Shown here: positions 15,661-22,464 of the stretch, piece after piece
How positions within the stretch are numbered: position 1 is the stretch's first letter
Layout of the letters: each line of letters begins with the position of its first letter
Origin: UBA7985 sp049612785
GTDB taxonomy: Bacteria; Pseudomonadota; Alphaproteobacteria; UBA7985
Reading direction: 5' to 3'
DNA length: 22,464 nucleotides
Assembly (NCBI GenBank): GCA_049612785.1
Contig: JBMZBW010000034.1
Coordinates: 1-22,464 of the forward strand
Position numbers and translations under genes: made by a program
The notes under the pieces: model-generated
What the model saw: the letters and a program-made list of their open reading frames with translations, nothing else
Told to the model about the DNA's origin: nothing
Database searches by the model: none

Positions 15661-16278
15661 TTAGCGATAAAGAGCAATCCGGCTCACGGCAAGGTCCGCT
15701 GTGAAGTCGCGGGCGTAAGCGGTCAGATTGAGTCTGTTGATTGTCGACGGATCGAGCGGATTCCTGAATGTTTCACTGGTGAAGTCCGACCAGGGAAGCC
15801 GCAACCGTGTCCACTCAGAAGTGGTGGGAAAGGTATGCTTGTAAAATCGCCAAGGCGGGAAACTGCGCGTTGTCGTGACGTGCACGTTGTAATTCTCGCC
15901 ATTACCCTGAACGTCGATTTCTACACCTGAGTATTGCTTCGCATTGAGCCGACGACCATCCACACGCAAGCTGACCTGTATAAAGCCACCGTTGTTATCG
16001 GTGCTTACATCCCCAAACAGCCGGATCGAGAGTCGATCATCCAATACTTCGTAAGCGCCTGAACCATTGGACACGCCGCCCATGACACGGTCGGAAACAT
16101 AGGACCAGCGCCCCCCAATATTCGTCTCTGGTGCCATTGAGAAGTCGTCAATTATCAAGCTATCTGTACCCAGTTCATCAGAATTTTCAGTCTCAGCCGC
16201 TTGCGCCATAAGCGGCCCGGAAACGGATAAAACAGTCCCTAATCCAGCAGCAAATCGCAGAGCATTGCGCCTATTCAT
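15661..16278 (-). CDS. CIA30-family protein with export signal
   Basis: This protein of 205 residues has the CIA30 domain, known from mitochondrial complex I assembly factor NDUFAF1 and also found in bacteria. Key motifs are WSYVSDRVMGGVS (58-70), GDVSTDNNGGF (89-99) and the GVEIDVQGNGENYNVHVTT run, which together form a beta-sandwich with a galactose-binding-like fold. The N-terminus MNRRNALRFAAGLGTVLSVSGPLMAQA looks like a signal peptide with a twin Arg. Export by Tat or Sec is therefore likely, with cleavage near AQA. The ATG at 16278 is preferred because GGAG lies 8 bases upstream. ATG 16284 and TTG 16296 are alternatives. A link to complex I in bacteria is not established. Confidence 0.85.
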   Translation of the reverse strand: MNRRNALRFAAGLGTVLSVSGPLMAQAAETENSDELGTDSLIIDDFSMAPETNIGGRWSYVSDRVMGGVSNGSGAYEVLDDRLSIRLFGDVSTDNNGGFIQVSLRVDGRRLNAKQYSGVEIDVQGNGENYNVHVTTTRSFPPWRFYKHTFPTTSEWTRLRLPWSDFTSETFRNPLDPSTINRLNLTAYARDFTADLAVSRIALYR

Positions 16279-16676
16279 GACCATGACTCCTCTCAAGGAC
16301 GGAGGGGATTAACGGTTGCGTATTGCGTCCGGTTAGCGCGCACGTCACCTGTATTTCCACCCTTCGTACATTCTTCAATTTACTCGGAAACTAGGCGACC
16401 GAGCCGACCTTTCAACGGCCGCACCTCCTAAGTCCGCTATTTGTGAACGGACTACGATGTTAGGTCCAAGGCTTGAAAACTTACCTTAAATAGCTAGAAA
16501 ATATATATGTTCGATAAATTCGAGAAGATTACTAAGCCTAAATTTTGACCAATGCGAACTGATTTAGCATTTATGAAAATTTTTTCCCATTTTTCATAAT
16601 TAATTTGCTTTCTACACCTATCTTTTGTGAGTTCTTCAAAGCTTTCAATTTTTTTTACATGGGGGTCTAAACAGGG
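16279..16676. other. AT-rich intergenic region
   Basis: About 400 bp without a convincing gene. The first half is ordinary and holds a 6 bp inverted repeat, AGTCCG and CGGACT (16431-16436 and 16448-16453), with an 11-base gap. From about 16480 to 16675 the DNA turns strongly AT-rich, with runs such as TTTTTTCCC and an eight-T stretch near 16650-16657. A minus-strand open frame of 67 codons (16494-16697) runs through it, rich in Lys, Ile and Asn. It overlaps the start of the membrane protein and has no recognised family. It probably contains promoters for both flanking genes. Confidence 0.5.
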
Positions 16677-17177
16677 GTGAACTTGAACGAGGATCAAAGC
16701 AATAGCAGTTATCTCTTGAAGAGGTCATTGCTCAGCTTGCTGGTAATCTCGGTGCTCTCTTTTTTTGCACTGGCGTCAGCTTTTCTCGTCTATCTGCTGT
16801 TTTTCTATCTCGTCATCCTCGATGATTTTATTTTCGGTTCTATTTTTAATAAATTTTATACCACTGCTATGGCTGGGCTAATTCTCATCCCGATTGAGCT
16901 GGCCATGCATCTCTTCCGGCGTCGCAGCCTCATCCAGTCAGCCTTCACGCTCTTTCTCTTCGCATTTGTGCTGGACAACCTAGTTTCGACGGTTGCCTTC
17001 TATCGTTCAGACAACCTGTTCTTTGCCTATATTGCTGATTCAATTGGTTTGGAGCGCTTCTCCTTGCTGCTGCTGGCGAACGAAATGATCGCTTCAATCC
17101 TTGCCATTCTTACGGCCATCCTCTTTCTGGTTCTGTGCAAGCCCATCCCGGTCAGGCTCAAACTTATTGACCCATAG
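16677..17177 (+). CDS. hypothetical multi-pass membrane protein
   Basis: I do not recognise this 166-residue protein. Hydrophobic stretches cover roughly residues 15-52 (one long or two short helices), 63-80, 86-108 and 125-152, so it has four or five membrane segments. Short charged loops such as HLFRRRSL face inward by the positive-inside rule. The first 12 residues are polar (MNLNEDQSNSSY). The start is unclear: GTG at 16677 directly follows an AGGG stretch and would be too close for normal ribosome binding. TTG at 16683, with AGGGG 5 bases before it, is an alternative. Base composition is lower in GC than the flanking genes. It lies alone after an AT-rich gap and 54 bp before the PhyH-type gene. 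No enzyme or transporter motif is visible. Confidence 0.65.
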   Translation: MNLNEDQSNSSYLLKRSLLSLLVISVLSFFALASAFLVYLLFFYLVILDDFIFGSIFNKFYTTAMAGLILIPIELAMHLFRRRSLIQSAFTLFLFAFVLDNLVSTVAFYRSDNLFFAYIADSIGLERFSLLLLANEMIASILAILTAILFLVLCKPIPVRLKLIDP

Positions 17178-17231
17178 GCGGACAAACCCTCTAATCCAGC
17201 GTGCGTTCCGTTAAGCCAAAGAGCTCTCACG

Positions 17232-18020
17232 ATGATGATTAGTCCTACAGTTATTGAAGCCTATCAGCGCGATGGCGCAGTCCTTGTGAAAGGCCTCTTT
17301 GCCGATTGGGTGGATCTGATTGCCAAAGGCATCGAGCAAAACATGGCCGAGCCCGGCCCTTATGCAGCTGAAAACCTGCAGGACGGTGAGCGAGGCCGGT
17401 TCTTTGACGACTACTGCAACTGGACGCGCATTCCAGCTTTTGAGTCCGTCATCCGTCAGTCACAGGCGGCCAATGTCGCAGCGCAGCTCATGGGGAGTGA
17501 TGAAGCTCAATTCTTCCATGATCATGTGCTGGTCAAAGAGCCTGGCACCACCAAAGCAACCCCTTGGCATCAAGACGGGCCTTACTACTTCGTCGAGGGC
17601 CAGCAAACCGTGAGTTTCTGGACGACCGTTGAACCTGTTACCGCTGCGACTTTGCGGTGCGTTGCGGGTTCTCACCGCTGGCCAAAACCGGTTCTGCCAA
17701 CGCGCTGGCTCAAGGAAGACAAGTTTTACCCCAACGAAGAAGATTACATCCCCGTCCCCGACCCCGATGCGGAAAATATGAAGGTGTTGGAGTGGGACCT
17801 CGAACCTGGCGATGCGGTAGCATTTAACTTCAAGACCCTGCATGGCGCCCGTGGCAACACAAGCACCCAGCGACGTCGAGCTTTCTCTTTACGCTTTGTC
17901 GGCGATGATGCCCGCTACGTCGAACGTCCGGGCCGCACCTCTCCGCCTTTCCCCGGCCACGACATGACGGCGGGTGAGCGATTGCGCGAAGACTGGTTTC
18001 CGGTCCTTCACACACGGTGA
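17232..18020 (+). CDS. phytanoyl-CoA dioxygenase (PhyH) family oxygenase
   Basis: This Fe(II)/2-oxoglutarate-dependent oxygenase has 262 residues. The iron triad is H113 and D115 in PWHQDGPYY, and H204 in TLHGARGN. Arg residues at 214-216 (QRRRAFSLRFVGDD) are placed to bind 2-oxoglutarate. FHDHVLVKEPG (95-105) is another family pattern. Bacterial members hydroxylate or demethylate small molecules such as ectoine, amino acids or alkaloids. The substrate here is not readable. It is not an obvious EctD, since no ectoine genes are near. The ATG has AAGAG about 9 bases upstream. Its last four bases overlap the GTG of the EamA transporter, so the pair is translationally coupled. Confidence 0.9.
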   Translation: MMISPTVIEAYQRDGAVLVKGLFADWVDLIAKGIEQNMAEPGPYAAENLQDGERGRFFDDYCNWTRIPAFESVIRQSQAANVAAQLMGSDEAQFFHDHVLVKEPGTTKATPWHQDGPYYFVEGQQTVSFWTTVEPVTAATLRCVAGSHRWPKPVLPTRWLKEDKFYPNEEDYIPVPDPDAENMKVLEWDLEPGDAVAFNFKTLHGARGNTSTQRRRAFSLRFVGDDARYVERPGRTSPPFPGHDMTAGERLREDWFPVLHTR

Positions 18021-18850
18021 TACGCCTTTCACTCCTCGTTGCCATCACTATGGTTGCTTTCGCAGGAAACTCCATCCTGAACCGGATGGCTTTGACCGAA
18101 GCCCTGATTTCGCCCGATGCCTTTGCTGCAATCAGGCTGGCAAGCGGAGCCATGGCGCTGGCAGTGCTGGTCAGCCTGCGTCAAAGGCGCTTTGACTGGC
18201 TTGGACAGGGCTCAGCTGTTGGTGCGATTTCTCTGGCCGTCTATGCCATCGGCTTTTCCTTTGCTTACCTGAAGATCGACGCTGGGCTTGGGGCTTTACT
18301 GCTGTTTGGTGTGGTGCAAATCACGATGTTCGCAACGGCGATCCTGAACCGGCAAGAAATCATTAGCCTGTGGCGATGGATCGGAACGGTGATAGCGCTC
18401 GGCGGCCTGGTGCTTCTCCTGCTACCGGGAGCAGCGGCCCCTTCGCTTCCTTTTGCGGCGCTGATGATCATTAGCGCGCTTGGTTGGGGCTTTTACACTC
18501 TGGCTGGCAAGCAAGCGAAAGACCCTCTGGCCAGTACAGCCGCCAACTTTCTTTACGCTGCACCGGCGGGATTGGTTGCCTGGGCGCTCGCGCCATCAAC
18601 TGAGATTTTGACGACATCCGGGGTGGGTCTTGCCCTGTTATCGGGAATAGTCACCTCTGGCATGGGCTATGCCCTTTGGTACCTGATTTTGCCCCAACTG
18701 CGCACCACAACAGCCGCTTTAGCGCAGCTTACGGTCCCGGTGATCGCCGCAACGGGGGGTGTTTTGTTGCTCGGTGAGGGCGTGACACCGCTCTTTATCG
18801 GCGCGTCTGTTCTGGTCTTGGCCGGCGTAGGGTTATCGTTGCGACGATAG
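18017..18850 (+). CDS. EamA/DMT-superfamily transporter
   Basis: This integral membrane protein of 277 residues has about ten hydrophobic helices arranged as two EamA repeats, the second beginning near LPFAALMIISALGWGFYTLAGK. Typical patterns are AFAGNSILNRMAL near the N-terminus, AAIRLASGAMAL, and the C-terminal APAG...LTVPVIAATGGVLLLGEGVTPLFIGASVLVLAGV. DMT permeases export or import amino acids, nucleosides and other metabolites, so the substrate is open. The start is GTG at 18017, whose GTGA overlaps the PhyH stop. Coupling with the oxygenase suggests that it moves the oxygenase substrate or product across the inner membrane. The next gene, puuD, is convergent and ends 16 bp away. Confidence 0.9.
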   Translation: MIRLSLLVAITMVAFAGNSILNRMALTEALISPDAFAAIRLASGAMALAVLVSLRQRRFDWLGQGSAVGAISLAVYAIGFSFAYLKIDAGLGALLLFGVVQITMFATAILNRQEIISLWRWIGTVIALGGLVLLLLPGAAAPSLPFAALMIISALGWGFYTLAGKQAKDPLASTAANFLYAAPAGLVAWALAPSTEILTTSGVGLALLSGIVTSGMGYALWYLILPQLRTTTAALAQLTVPVIAATGGVLLLGEGVTPLFIGASVLVLAGVGLSLRR

Positions 18851-18866
18851 GCAGATGTTCGGCAGC

Positions 18867-20105
18867 TTAGCGGTTTTGTTCGTACCACTCTTTGATCAGC
18901 AGCCGTTCCTCAGGAAGCATGTTGGATTTGTTCGCAGGCGGCATAGCGACGCTGAGCGCTGACTGCATATATATGCGTTTGGCATGAAGCGCCGTTTCCT
19001 CTGGCGTTTCCAGTGCAACACCCTTTGGCGCGCCATACAGCCCTTGCCACGCTGGTTGTTCCGCATGACACACGGTGCAGCGGTTCGAGATGATGGTGTG
19101 AACGCCATCAAAGGTTTCCGCCGCCATCAGCCGTTCTTGCTGCGCCGTCAGTGTCGCTGCTTGTGCCTGCCCTCGGTCGCCCTTGAAGACAAAGGGCCAG
19201 ACTGAAAGCGCAATGACGATTGCGAACAACACGAAAGCCGCACTCCAAGTCCACATGGGGTTGCCTTTTCGTGCGTCTCGCGTGTTGAAGAAATGCCGAA
19301 TACAGACGCCAATCAGAAACACCAGAGAGGCAATAAGCCAGTTGTATTTGCTCGCAAACACCAAGGGGTAGTGATTGCTGAGCATGAGAAACAGCACGGG
19401 CAATGTCAGATAGTTGTTGTGGGTCGAGCGCTGCTTGGCGATCACGCCGTATTTCGGATCCGGCTCGCGCCCAGCCCGCAAATCCGCTGTGACGATTTTC
19501 TGGTTTGGAATGATGATCAGGAACACGTTCGCAGACATGATCGTTGCCGTCGCTGCGCCCAGATGCAGCATAGCCGCACGTCCGCTAAACACCTGAGTGT
19601 ACCCCCACGCCAACGCCACGAGCACGAGGAAAAGGAAAATCATCAAGCGGGTGTTATCGTTACCAAACCGGCTTTTGCACAAGCGATCGTAAAAGATCCA
19701 GCCCAGCGCGATTGAACCCAGCGATATCAGAATGCCGACCCAGATCGGTATATCCAGCACGTTCGGATCAACCAGATAGAGATCAGCGCCTAGATAGTAA
19801 ACCAACACCAACATGGCAAAACCAGTCAGCCACGTGCTGTAGCTCTCCCATTTAAACCACGTCAGATGCTCTGGCAGATTAGGCGGTGCCACGTTGTATT
19901 TCTGAACGTGATAGAACCCGCCGCCGTGGACCTGCCATTCCTCACCATTAACCTTTTCAGGCAAAGGACCATCGCGTCGAAGCCCCAGATCCAAAGCGAT
20001 GAAATAGAACGACGACCCGACCCAAGCGATTGCCGTTGTCACGTGCGCGATGCGAAAAGCAGTTTCGAGCCACTCTACAAGAATGGGGAAAATGGCGATG
20101 TCCAT
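18867..20105 (-). CDS. puuD: membrane-bound urate hydroxylase with C-terminal cytochrome c
   Basis: This 412-residue protein is the PuuD-type urate oxidase, which hydroxylates urate to 5-hydroxyisourate and passes electrons to a fused cytochrome c. The N-terminal part has about eight membrane helices. It contains HVTTAIAWVGSSFYFIALDLGL, GEEWQVHGGGFYHVQKY and LTWFKWESYSTWLTG, which are characteristic of the family. After the last helix a linker leads to a periplasmic haem domain with CTVCH (343-347) and a distal Met at 388 in VAMPPANKSNM. All signature residues are present and length is typical. No other uric acid genes (HIU hydrolase, OHCU decarboxylase) are seen in the window. It is the only purine catabolism gene here; psuK-psuG handle a pyrimidine nucleoside. 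Confidence 0.95.
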   Translation of the reverse strand: MDIAIFPILVEWLETAFRIAHVTTAIAWVGSSFYFIALDLGLRRDGPLPEKVNGEEWQVHGGGFYHVQKYNVAPPNLPEHLTWFKWESYSTWLTGFAMLVLVYYLGADLYLVDPNVLDIPIWVGILISLGSIALGWIFYDRLCKSRFGNDNTRLMIFLFLVLVALAWGYTQVFSGRAAMLHLGAATATIMSANVFLIIIPNQKIVTADLRAGREPDPKYGVIAKQRSTHNNYLTLPVLFLMLSNHYPLVFASKYNWLIASLVFLIGVCIRHFFNTRDARKGNPMWTWSAAFVLFAIVIALSVWPFVFKGDRGQAQAATLTAQQERLMAAETFDGVHTIISNRCTVCHAEQPAWQGLYGAPKGVALETPEETALHAKRIYMQSALSVAMPPANKSNMLPEERLLIKEWYEQNR

Positions 20106-20188
20106 GCTGTGCTTAATCCATTGCCTATTGGGCCGTTGCGTGTTGGGCGCAGCTTAGGACAGGTTGCAACAGACTTGAAGATGTCAGA

Positions 20189-21280
20189 TTAGTCGCGGCT
20201 CCACCGGTAAACACCGCCCTTTGACTCATCATTCAGCAGATAAATCGCGCCATCGGGACCAACCTCTACGTCCCGCAATCGACCCAGACGCCGGTCCAAC
20301 ACGACCTGCTCCCCCACGACGCTCTCGCCCTCCACCTGCACGTGGTAAAGCTGCTTGAACTTCAGCGAGGTTACCAGCAGGTCGCCTTCGAATTCGGGAA
20401 ACTGTGAGCCAGACGGTACAAAAGTCATGTCACTTGGCGCAATGGACGGGGTCCAGTGCCAAACGCTGTCAGCGAAACCGGGTGCGCTGGTCCCAATCCC
20501 GATCTTGCCACCGCCGTACTGCTCTCCAAAAGTCAGGAGGGGCCAGCCGTAATTCTCACCTGCCCGAATGATGTTGATCTCATCACCCCCTTGCGGACCA
20601 TGCTCATTGGTCCAAACCGCGCCGGTGGTGGGGTGAATGGTCATGCCTTGCGGGTTTCTGTGTCCCAAACTGAAAACCTCAGGCATGGCCCCTTCTTGCC
20701 CGACAAAGGGGTTATCATCCGGAATTGTTCCATCCCGATTGAGGCGAATGACGGTCCCAAGATGCGTGCTGATGTCCTGTGCGCTGTCTTGGTTCAGGCG
20801 ATCACCGATGCTGAGGTACACAAAACCCTGCGGGTCGATACCAATCCGACAGCCAAAATGATGAATCCCATATCCAGGATTTGAAGCTGCAAATAATGGC
20901 TCAAAGTCTTCCAGAACTGTCCCAGCCAGTCGCCCCTTGCCTAAAGTCGTCGTAGAGCGCCCCAGAGAGGCCCTGCCCGAGTAACACAGGAAAACATCGC
21001 CATCGTCATAGAGGACATCCAGCATCCCGCCCTGACCGCCGACAACGGCCTTGGGAACACCACTCACACGGTCTGCTGTTCCCTGATCCAGATCGACAAG
21101 TCGCAAGGACCCTGGCCGCTCAGTGACCAGCAGGCGACCTTCGTCAACAAAACTCATACCCCATGGATTTTCGAGATTGGGACTAACCCGCTTCAGCGTT
21201 TCAGCGGCAGCAGTCATGCCACTACAAACCACAAACGCAACAGCAAGCATCACGGCTTTAATCTTGGACATCGTCGGCAT
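20189..21280 (-). CDS. secreted PQQ-dependent sugar (aldose/sorbosone-type) dehydrogenase
   Basis: This 363-residue beta-propeller is of the glucose/sorbosone dehydrogenase (GSDH, YliI-like) family. The N-terminus has a Sec-type signal peptide (KIKAVMLAVAFVVCSGMTAAAE), with cleavage likely after TAAA. NPWGMSFVDEGRLLVTERPG is the usual first blade. HHFGCRIGIDPQGFVYLSIGDR, SLGHRNPQGMTIHP and the block TNEHGPQGGDEINII, then AGENYGWP, carry the residues that line the PQQ and active site. The C-terminal LRDVEVGPDGAIYLLND is also typical. It should act in the periplasm on an aldose and pass electrons to the respiratory chain. No PQQ synthesis genes are in view. The start is ATG 21280; a second Met at residue 4 is possible. 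It is divergent from the thioesterase. Confidence 0.92.
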   Translation of the reverse strand: MPTMSKIKAVMLAVAFVVCSGMTAAAETLKRVSPNLENPWGMSFVDEGRLLVTERPGSLRLVDLDQGTADRVSGVPKAVVGGQGGMLDVLYDDGDVFLCYSGRASLGRSTTTLGKGRLAGTVLEDFEPLFAASNPGYGIHHFGCRIGIDPQGFVYLSIGDRLNQDSAQDISTHLGTVIRLNRDGTIPDDNPFVGQEGAMPEVFSLGHRNPQGMTIHPTTGAVWTNEHGPQGGDEINIIRAGENYGWPLLTFGEQYGGGKIGIGTSAPGFADSVWHWTPSIAPSDMTFVPSGSQFPEFEGDLLVTSLKFKQLYHVQVEGESVVGEQVVLDRRLGRLRDVEVGPDGAIYLLNDESKGGVYRWSRD

Positions 21281-21388
21281 AACACAGGCACCCTAAGGCT
21301 GATTGCGACACGGCATCATTCGTCTGAGGTAGGGCATTTTACACCAATTGCCAGATTGAACAGCAGAGCTGACCAGTCCTCAGAAAAT

Positions 21389-21407
21389 CTTGCTCTCCCA
21401 AAGCAAG
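21389..21407. promoter_or_regulatory. inverted repeat in a divergent promoter region
   Basis: CTTGCT (21389-21394) and AGCAAG (21402-21407) form a 6 bp inverted repeat with a 7-base gap. It lies in the 173 bp region between the PQQ dehydrogenase and the thioesterase, which are transcribed apart. It could be an operator or a leader hairpin. No promoter pair is clear. Confidence 0.25.
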
Positions 21408-21453
21408 ACGATCACTGTCCCCCAGAACCATAACTGAGGATCGCCAGAGCACA

Positions 21454-22248
21454 ATGGACGCAGGGTTTTCCGAATTACTGAACAGCATGCGCGCAGGTGA
21501 CAATGGCATCCAGCACGTCGACATTCCGTCCGGGTGGGCGCAGGGGCAATCGACTTATGGCGGTTTGACAGCCGCCTTGGGTCTTGAGACGGTCAGCCGC
21601 GCTTTTGAAGGCCTACCACCGCTTCGTTCAGCGATGATCAACTTCATCGGCGCAGCAGGTGGAGAGCTGACCGTTAAGCCGGAAATGATCCGCCAAGGGC
21701 GCTCTATGACCGTGGCGCAGGCCGATGTCATCGCAGAAAAAGGTCTGGCGACCCGATCAACTTTCTCGTTCGGCATTGCGCGGGAAAGCGCATTCGAAGA
21801 AACGCACCTGCCCGTGCCTGACCTTCCCGAACCCGAAGATGCGCAGCGCTATTTCAGCGGTTCAATGCGCCCAACATTTACGCAGTTCTTCGACTCACGG
21901 TTGGCAAAAGGCGGAATGCCACGCAGTGGTTCCGATCAAACAAACCATTTTATCTGGGTAAAATTCGAAGAAACGATTGCGCCGTCAATGGTGTCTTTGC
22001 TTGCGCTGGCCGACATGCCACCACCGGCGATGATGCCGAAGTTTACGGAATTCAAACCGATTTCTTCGCTCACCTGGATGGTGAACGTACTCCAAGAGAA
22101 CCCGCAGCCATACAAGGATGGCTGGTGGCTACTGCAATCCCGCGCAGAGCACGCCTCGCAGGGCTACTCCAGTCAGGATATGCTTGTCTGGGGCGCAGAC
22201 TTGAAGCCGGTCATCGCTGGCCGACAACTCGTCGCGATTTATCTCTGA
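21454..22248 (+). CDS. acyl-CoA thioesterase family protein (TesB-like, double hotdog)
   Basis: This 264-residue protein has two hotdog domains. The first begins near GWAQGQSTYGGLTAALGLETVSRAFEG and has RSAMINFIGAAGG and the QGRSMTVAQADV strand, which are typical of TesB/4HBT-like acyl-CoA thioesterases. The second covers about 140-262, with SSLTWMVNVLQ and DGWWLLQSRAEHASQGYSSQDMLVWGADLKPVIAGRQ, as in family C-termini. It would hydrolyse acyl-CoA to free acid and CoA; chain length is unknown. The usual catalytic Asp and Gln/Ser-Thr positions are not certain from sequence alone. GAGGA is 13 bases before the ATG. It is convergent with the cold-shock gene, with a GC-rich inverted repeat between. 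Confidence 0.87.
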   Translation: MDAGFSELLNSMRAGDNGIQHVDIPSGWAQGQSTYGGLTAALGLETVSRAFEGLPPLRSAMINFIGAAGGELTVKPEMIRQGRSMTVAQADVIAEKGLATRSTFSFGIARESAFEETHLPVPDLPEPEDAQRYFSGSMRPTFTQFFDSRLAKGGMPRSGSDQTNHFIWVKFEETIAPSMVSLLALADMPPPAMMPKFTEFKPISSLTWMVNVLQENPQPYKDGWWLLQSRAEHASQGYSSQDMLVWGADLKPVIAGRQLVAIYL

Positions 22249-22259
22249 TGCAGGTTTTC

Positions 22260-22281
22260 GGGGCGGTGTTTATCCCGCCCC
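22260..22281. terminator. candidate terminator hairpin between convergent genes
   Basis: GGGGCGG (22260-22266) and CCGCCCC (22275-22281) form a perfect 7 bp stem with an 8-base loop, just between the thioesterase and cold-shock stop codons. There is no T run, so it may serve as a two-way barrier only. Confidence 0.4.
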
Positions 22282-22299
22282 TATCCCACGGATGAGCGC

Positions 22300-22464
22300 T
22301 TACTGCTCAATCTGCAGGTTTACAGCAGAGGTCTTGCCGCGTGCAGAGTCGACCTTCAGCTCGTAAGAGATCGCCTGACCATCGTTCAAGCCAGAGAGAC
22401 CAGAACGCTGGACCTCAGAGATGTGGACAAAGACGTCCTGGCCGCCTGCGCTTGGCTCAATAAA
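22300..22464 (-). CDS. CspA-family cold-shock protein, 5' partial
   Basis: The last 54 residues of a cold-shock domain protein are visible and the N-terminal part lies beyond the window. It contains DVFVHISEVQRSGLSGL, the conserved RNP2-type nucleic acid binding strand, and then DGQAISYEL and GKTSAVNLQI, the usual last strands. It begins in frame with FIEPSAGG, which directly follows the RNP1 strand in the family. Such proteins bind single-stranded RNA or DNA and act as chaperones. The stop is TAA at 22300-22302. Many alphaproteobacteria carry several copies, so the specific paralogue is not known. Confidence 0.93.
   Translation of the reverse strand, partial: FIEPSAGGQDVFVHISEVQRSGLSGLNDGQAISYELKVDSARGKTSAVNLQIEQ

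Noticed and set aside
16494..16697. Minus-strand 67-codon open frame rich in Lys and Ile
   Set aside because: It overlaps the start of the membrane gene, has no recognised family or clear ribosome binding site, and its composition is what AT-rich DNA gives by chance. It is kept only as a note in the gap.
17232..18020. Ectoine hydroxylase (EctD) identity for the PhyH-type protein
   Set aside because: No ectABC genes are near and the protein is shorter than typical EctD. The family is too broad to name a substrate.
1..22464. CRISPR array, prophage or insertion sequence
   Set aside because: No regularly spaced repeats, no transposase or integrase, and no phage structural genes were seen on either strand.

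Overview
The window looks like chromosomal DNA of a free-living, aerobic, probably marine alphaproteobacterium. This is inferred from gene families rather than from any marker gene: a PuuD-type membrane urate hydroxylase, a short-form Pta, a CspA-type cold-shock protein, and two proteins related to different DMSP lyase families (DddP-like and DddQ-like). Base composition is moderately GC-rich, except for an AT-rich gap near 16.48-16.68 kb. No integrase, transposase, CRISPR array or phage gene was seen.

Left part (1-5.4 kb): a tightly packed plus-strand cluster makes GDP-L-fucose. A GT41 (OGT/SPINDLY-type) glycosyltransferase, cut by the window edge, is followed 3 bp later by manC, then gmd and fcl, which overlap one another. 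A hexapeptide-repeat acyltransferase follows about 160 bp downstream. Together they suggest fucosylation, and perhaps O-acetylation, of a protein or surface glycan. A tRNA-Cys(GCA) gene on the minus strand closes this section.

Middle part (5.6-13.7 kb): pta is translationally coupled to a Dabb-domain protein. A pirin and an unrecognised acidic protein with an internal duplication lie on the minus strand. A DddP-like M24 protein, a small possible alpha/beta-barrel protein, an SDR oxidoreductase (minus), a YhiN/HI0933-type flavoprotein and a DddQ-like cupin follow. The DddP-like and DddQ-like proteins both keep the residues I know as metal-binding and catalytic in characterised DMSP lyases. They lie about 2.7 kb apart with other genes between, so this is a neighbourhood rather than one operon.

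Right part (13.7-22.5 kb): a psuK-psuG pair (minus) breaks down pseudouridine to uracil and ribose 5-phosphate. A CIA30-family exported protein (minus), an AT-rich gap and an unrecognised multi-pass membrane protein (plus) follow. Next come a phytanoyl-CoA-dioxygenase-type oxygenase coupled to an EamA transporter (plus), puuD (minus), a secreted PQQ-type sugar dehydrogenase (minus), a TesB-type thioesterase (plus) and the C-terminal part of a cold-shock protein (minus, cut by the window end).

The two most interesting points are the GT41 enzyme directly in front of a full GDP-fucose pathway, and two unrelated DMSP-lyase-type folds within about 4.6 kb.
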